Assembly: GCA_013399015.1 (NCBI GenBank)
Contig: VWZX01002919.1
Coordinates: 32,956-96,955, forward strand
Length of the DNA: 64,000 nucleotides
Source of the DNA: Galbula dea
Taxonomy: Eukaryota > Chordata > Aves > Piciformes > Galbulidae
Direction of reading: 5' to 3'
Shown: piece after piece, positions 62,623 to 64,000 of the stretch
Position numbering within the stretch: position 1 is the first letter of the stretch
How the letters are laid out: every line of letters begins with the position of its first letter
Position numbers and translations under genes: made by a program
Notes under the pieces: model-generated
Databases searched by the model: none
What the model was told of the DNA's origin: nothing
What the model saw: the letters and a program-made list of their open reading frames with translations, nothing else

Positions 62623-63851
62623 ATGGTTGTAACTCGGCGGATGGCTTCTGTTAGAAAAGCTCTGGGCACACAGACTGAGACCCCATGTAGCCATACTGGT
62701 GTCCAGGTCTCTAGCTGTGTCCAGGTCTCTAGCTGTGGAGAATGCCAGAGCCTGGCAGTTGCGATGGAAGGTAGCGGAGATAACACCTGTGTCAGATGTG
62801 AACAGCTGAATGATCTGCTCAGTATAGTGGCTGAGCTAAAGGAGGAGGTCACGAGGTTAAGGACTAGAAGGGAACATGAAAAGGAGATAGAATGGTGGAG
62901 CCAGGCTCTTGCCATCCCTGACAGAAGAGCAGCAGCTGGGGGGTGCATGAGAAGTAGGGGGTCCCACTCCCTCTTGCTGCCTGCAAAAGGATGACCCAAG
63001 TGAGGGGGGGGAATGGAGGCAGCTCCCTCCTCGGAGAGGTGGGAGAGGCTCCTCCCAACCTCCCCTGCCTTCTCAGTCCCTCCTACACTATTGGAATGGG
63101 ACCCTTGTATCAGAAGACTGGGTAAAGATGGAAGGTAGAGGCCTAAATGAAACAGGTGGCTGGAGGAAAGTTGATGGCTGCAATAGAAGGTGAATGCCTT
63201 CCTTGCCTGCCTCAACTTCCCAGGTGCCTCTGAGAAATAAATGAGGCCCTGCTGGAAGACAGCCAGTCTAATGGGGATGTTGATGACAGGCAACCTGTAT
63301 CAGAGGTATTGCCACAGTGAGCTAAACTTCCTGGACATATCACAACCTCTTCTGCAAAGAAGAAGAGTTGTGGTTGTTGGAGACACACTCCTAAAGGGAA
63401 CAGAGGGCCCAATATGCAGGGTTGACCCTCATCATAGGGAGGTCTGCACCTTCCTGGAGCCCAAATTAGGGATATTACTAGGGAACTTCCCAACATGGTG
63501 CAGTCATCAGAGTTTTATCCACTACTGATCTTTCAGACAGGTGGAGAGGAAACCACATCCTGTAGTCTGAGGGGAATGAAGAGAGATTTCAAGGCCTTGA
63601 TAAAAGGGTCAGGGGCAAAAGTAATTTTCTCTTCCCTACTTCCAGTACCTGATCATGATATGGAATGGAGTAGAAGAGTTCAGTCCATAAATACCTGGCT
63701 CCAAGACTGGTGCTACAGGCAGGGCTTTGGGTTCTTTGATAATGTCTGGTATTACAGGGTACCAGGCCAGATGACAGGAGGTGGAAAAGGCTTAACTTGC
63801 AGGGGAAAAAGGATTCTAGGACAAGAACTAGCAGAGCTCAAACTATCTTAA
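62623..63851 (+). pseudogene. CR1 ORF1 (broken)
   Basis: It starts MVVTRRMASVRKALGTQTET, then a Cys motif (CVRCEQLNDLLSIVAELKEE) with a coiled-coil-like helix; frame 62563-62994 ends at TGA. The esterase-like C-terminal part resumes at 63241-63528 (RVVVVGDTLLKGTEGPICRV, a GDSL-type nucleophile region altered to GDTLL) and 63495-63851 (VQSINTWLQDWCYRQGFGFF to LGQELAELKLS). Stops and frameshifts at about 62994 and 63510 make it non-coding now. An 18-bp tandem repeat (62699-62734) duplicates VQVSSC. ORF1 in CR1 is an RNA-binding protein with an SGNH hydrolase domain. Confidence 0.82.
62699..62734. repeat. 18-bp in-frame tandem duplication in CR1 ORF1
   Basis: GTCCAGGTCTCTAGCTGT occurs twice in a row, giving a repeated VQVSSC. 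Confidence 0.9.
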
Positions 63852-64000
63852 ACTAGTTTTGAAGGGGGATGGGGTTGTTGCCAGGTCTGCACTAGTGGGG
63901 CAATGTTCTACTGCTAGTACTAATACAGGCTGGAAGCCCTCCTACCCCCATAGGGTAAAATTGGCATGCTCAGCTCACTCCCTGAAATGCCTGTATACCA

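Larger units (their letters stand above)
60557..64000 (-). other. PIGN intron upstream of window exon 1 (right edge)
   Basis: Contains an old CR1 (61340-61740), an AT repeat and the 5' half of another CR1 (62400-64000). The previous PIGN exon, which should hold the DHGMTDW motif, is not found here. Confidence 0.75.
62400..64000 (+). mobile_element. CR1 LINE 5' half with leader and ORF1 (continues past the edge)
   Basis: The element starts near 62400 with a G/C-rich CR1 leader, then ORF1. The sequence at the window end (GGCATGCTCAGCTCACTCCC) is the CR1 segment just before ORF2. Nearly all other copies here have lost this 5' part. Plus strand, antisense to PIGN. Confidence 0.88.

Noticed and set aside
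62391..63293. 300-codon minus-strand ORF, the longest in the window
   Set aside because: It is the antisense shadow of CR1 leader and ORF1; no similarity of its own.
1..64000. Strand bias of CR1 insertions relative to PIGN
   Set aside because: About eight copies lie in the sense and eleven in the antisense direction; no meaningful bias.

Overview
The window is vertebrate nuclear DNA, almost certainly from a bird. It is filled with CR1 LINE copies ending in the 8-bp CR1 terminal repeat, ERVL-type and alpharetrovirus-like LTRs, and one split gene. There are no bacterial signals such as operons, tRNA clusters or CRISPR arrays. Species cannot be fixed from the sequence alone.

The one gene I can support is PIGN (GPI ethanolamine phosphate transferase 1) on the minus strand. 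Nineteen consecutive coding exons run from 60556 down to 2635. All are bounded by GT/AG, their phases chain correctly, and together they give 1771 bp (about 590 codons), roughly residues 269 to 859 of a 931-residue family protein. The 5' exons, with most of the phosphodiesterase catalytic core, lie beyond the right edge. The last about 70 residues lie beyond the left edge. Everything else in the window is intron.

Layout from low to high coordinates. At 1-2634 there is intron with no exon seen. At 2635-14503 are the exons for the C-terminal membrane segments, with a CR1 split by a solo LTR (3087-4125), a CR1 pair around 10 kb that includes a 138-bp N gap, and a CR1 at 13.7 kb. At 14504-25478 are two large introns holding a rearranged ERVL provirus (16.5-20.6 kb) and a nest of LTRs (21.9-24.0 kb). 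At 25479-31782 five exons are clustered around an old CR1. At 31783-50058 are large introns with CR1s, LTRs, a tRNA-Glu/CR1 chimera at 38.1 kb, and a decayed second copy of part of a PIGN exon at 34.74 kb. At 50059-60556 are five exons, an alpharetrovirus-like env/3'LTR remnant (56.4-57.1 kb), and a CR1 that has lost its 3' end. At 60557-64000 is intron with the 5' half of a CR1 that keeps its leader and ORF1.

No new multi-gene system was found. The most useful oddities are the tRNA-Glu/CR1 chimera, the partial exon duplication, the inverted pol segment and displaced pol tract of the ERVL provirus, a frameshift shared by two CR1 copies, single Ns sitting exactly on internal CR1 deletion points (likely assembly artefacts), and an unexplained exon-like 51-codon ORF at 47.7 kb.
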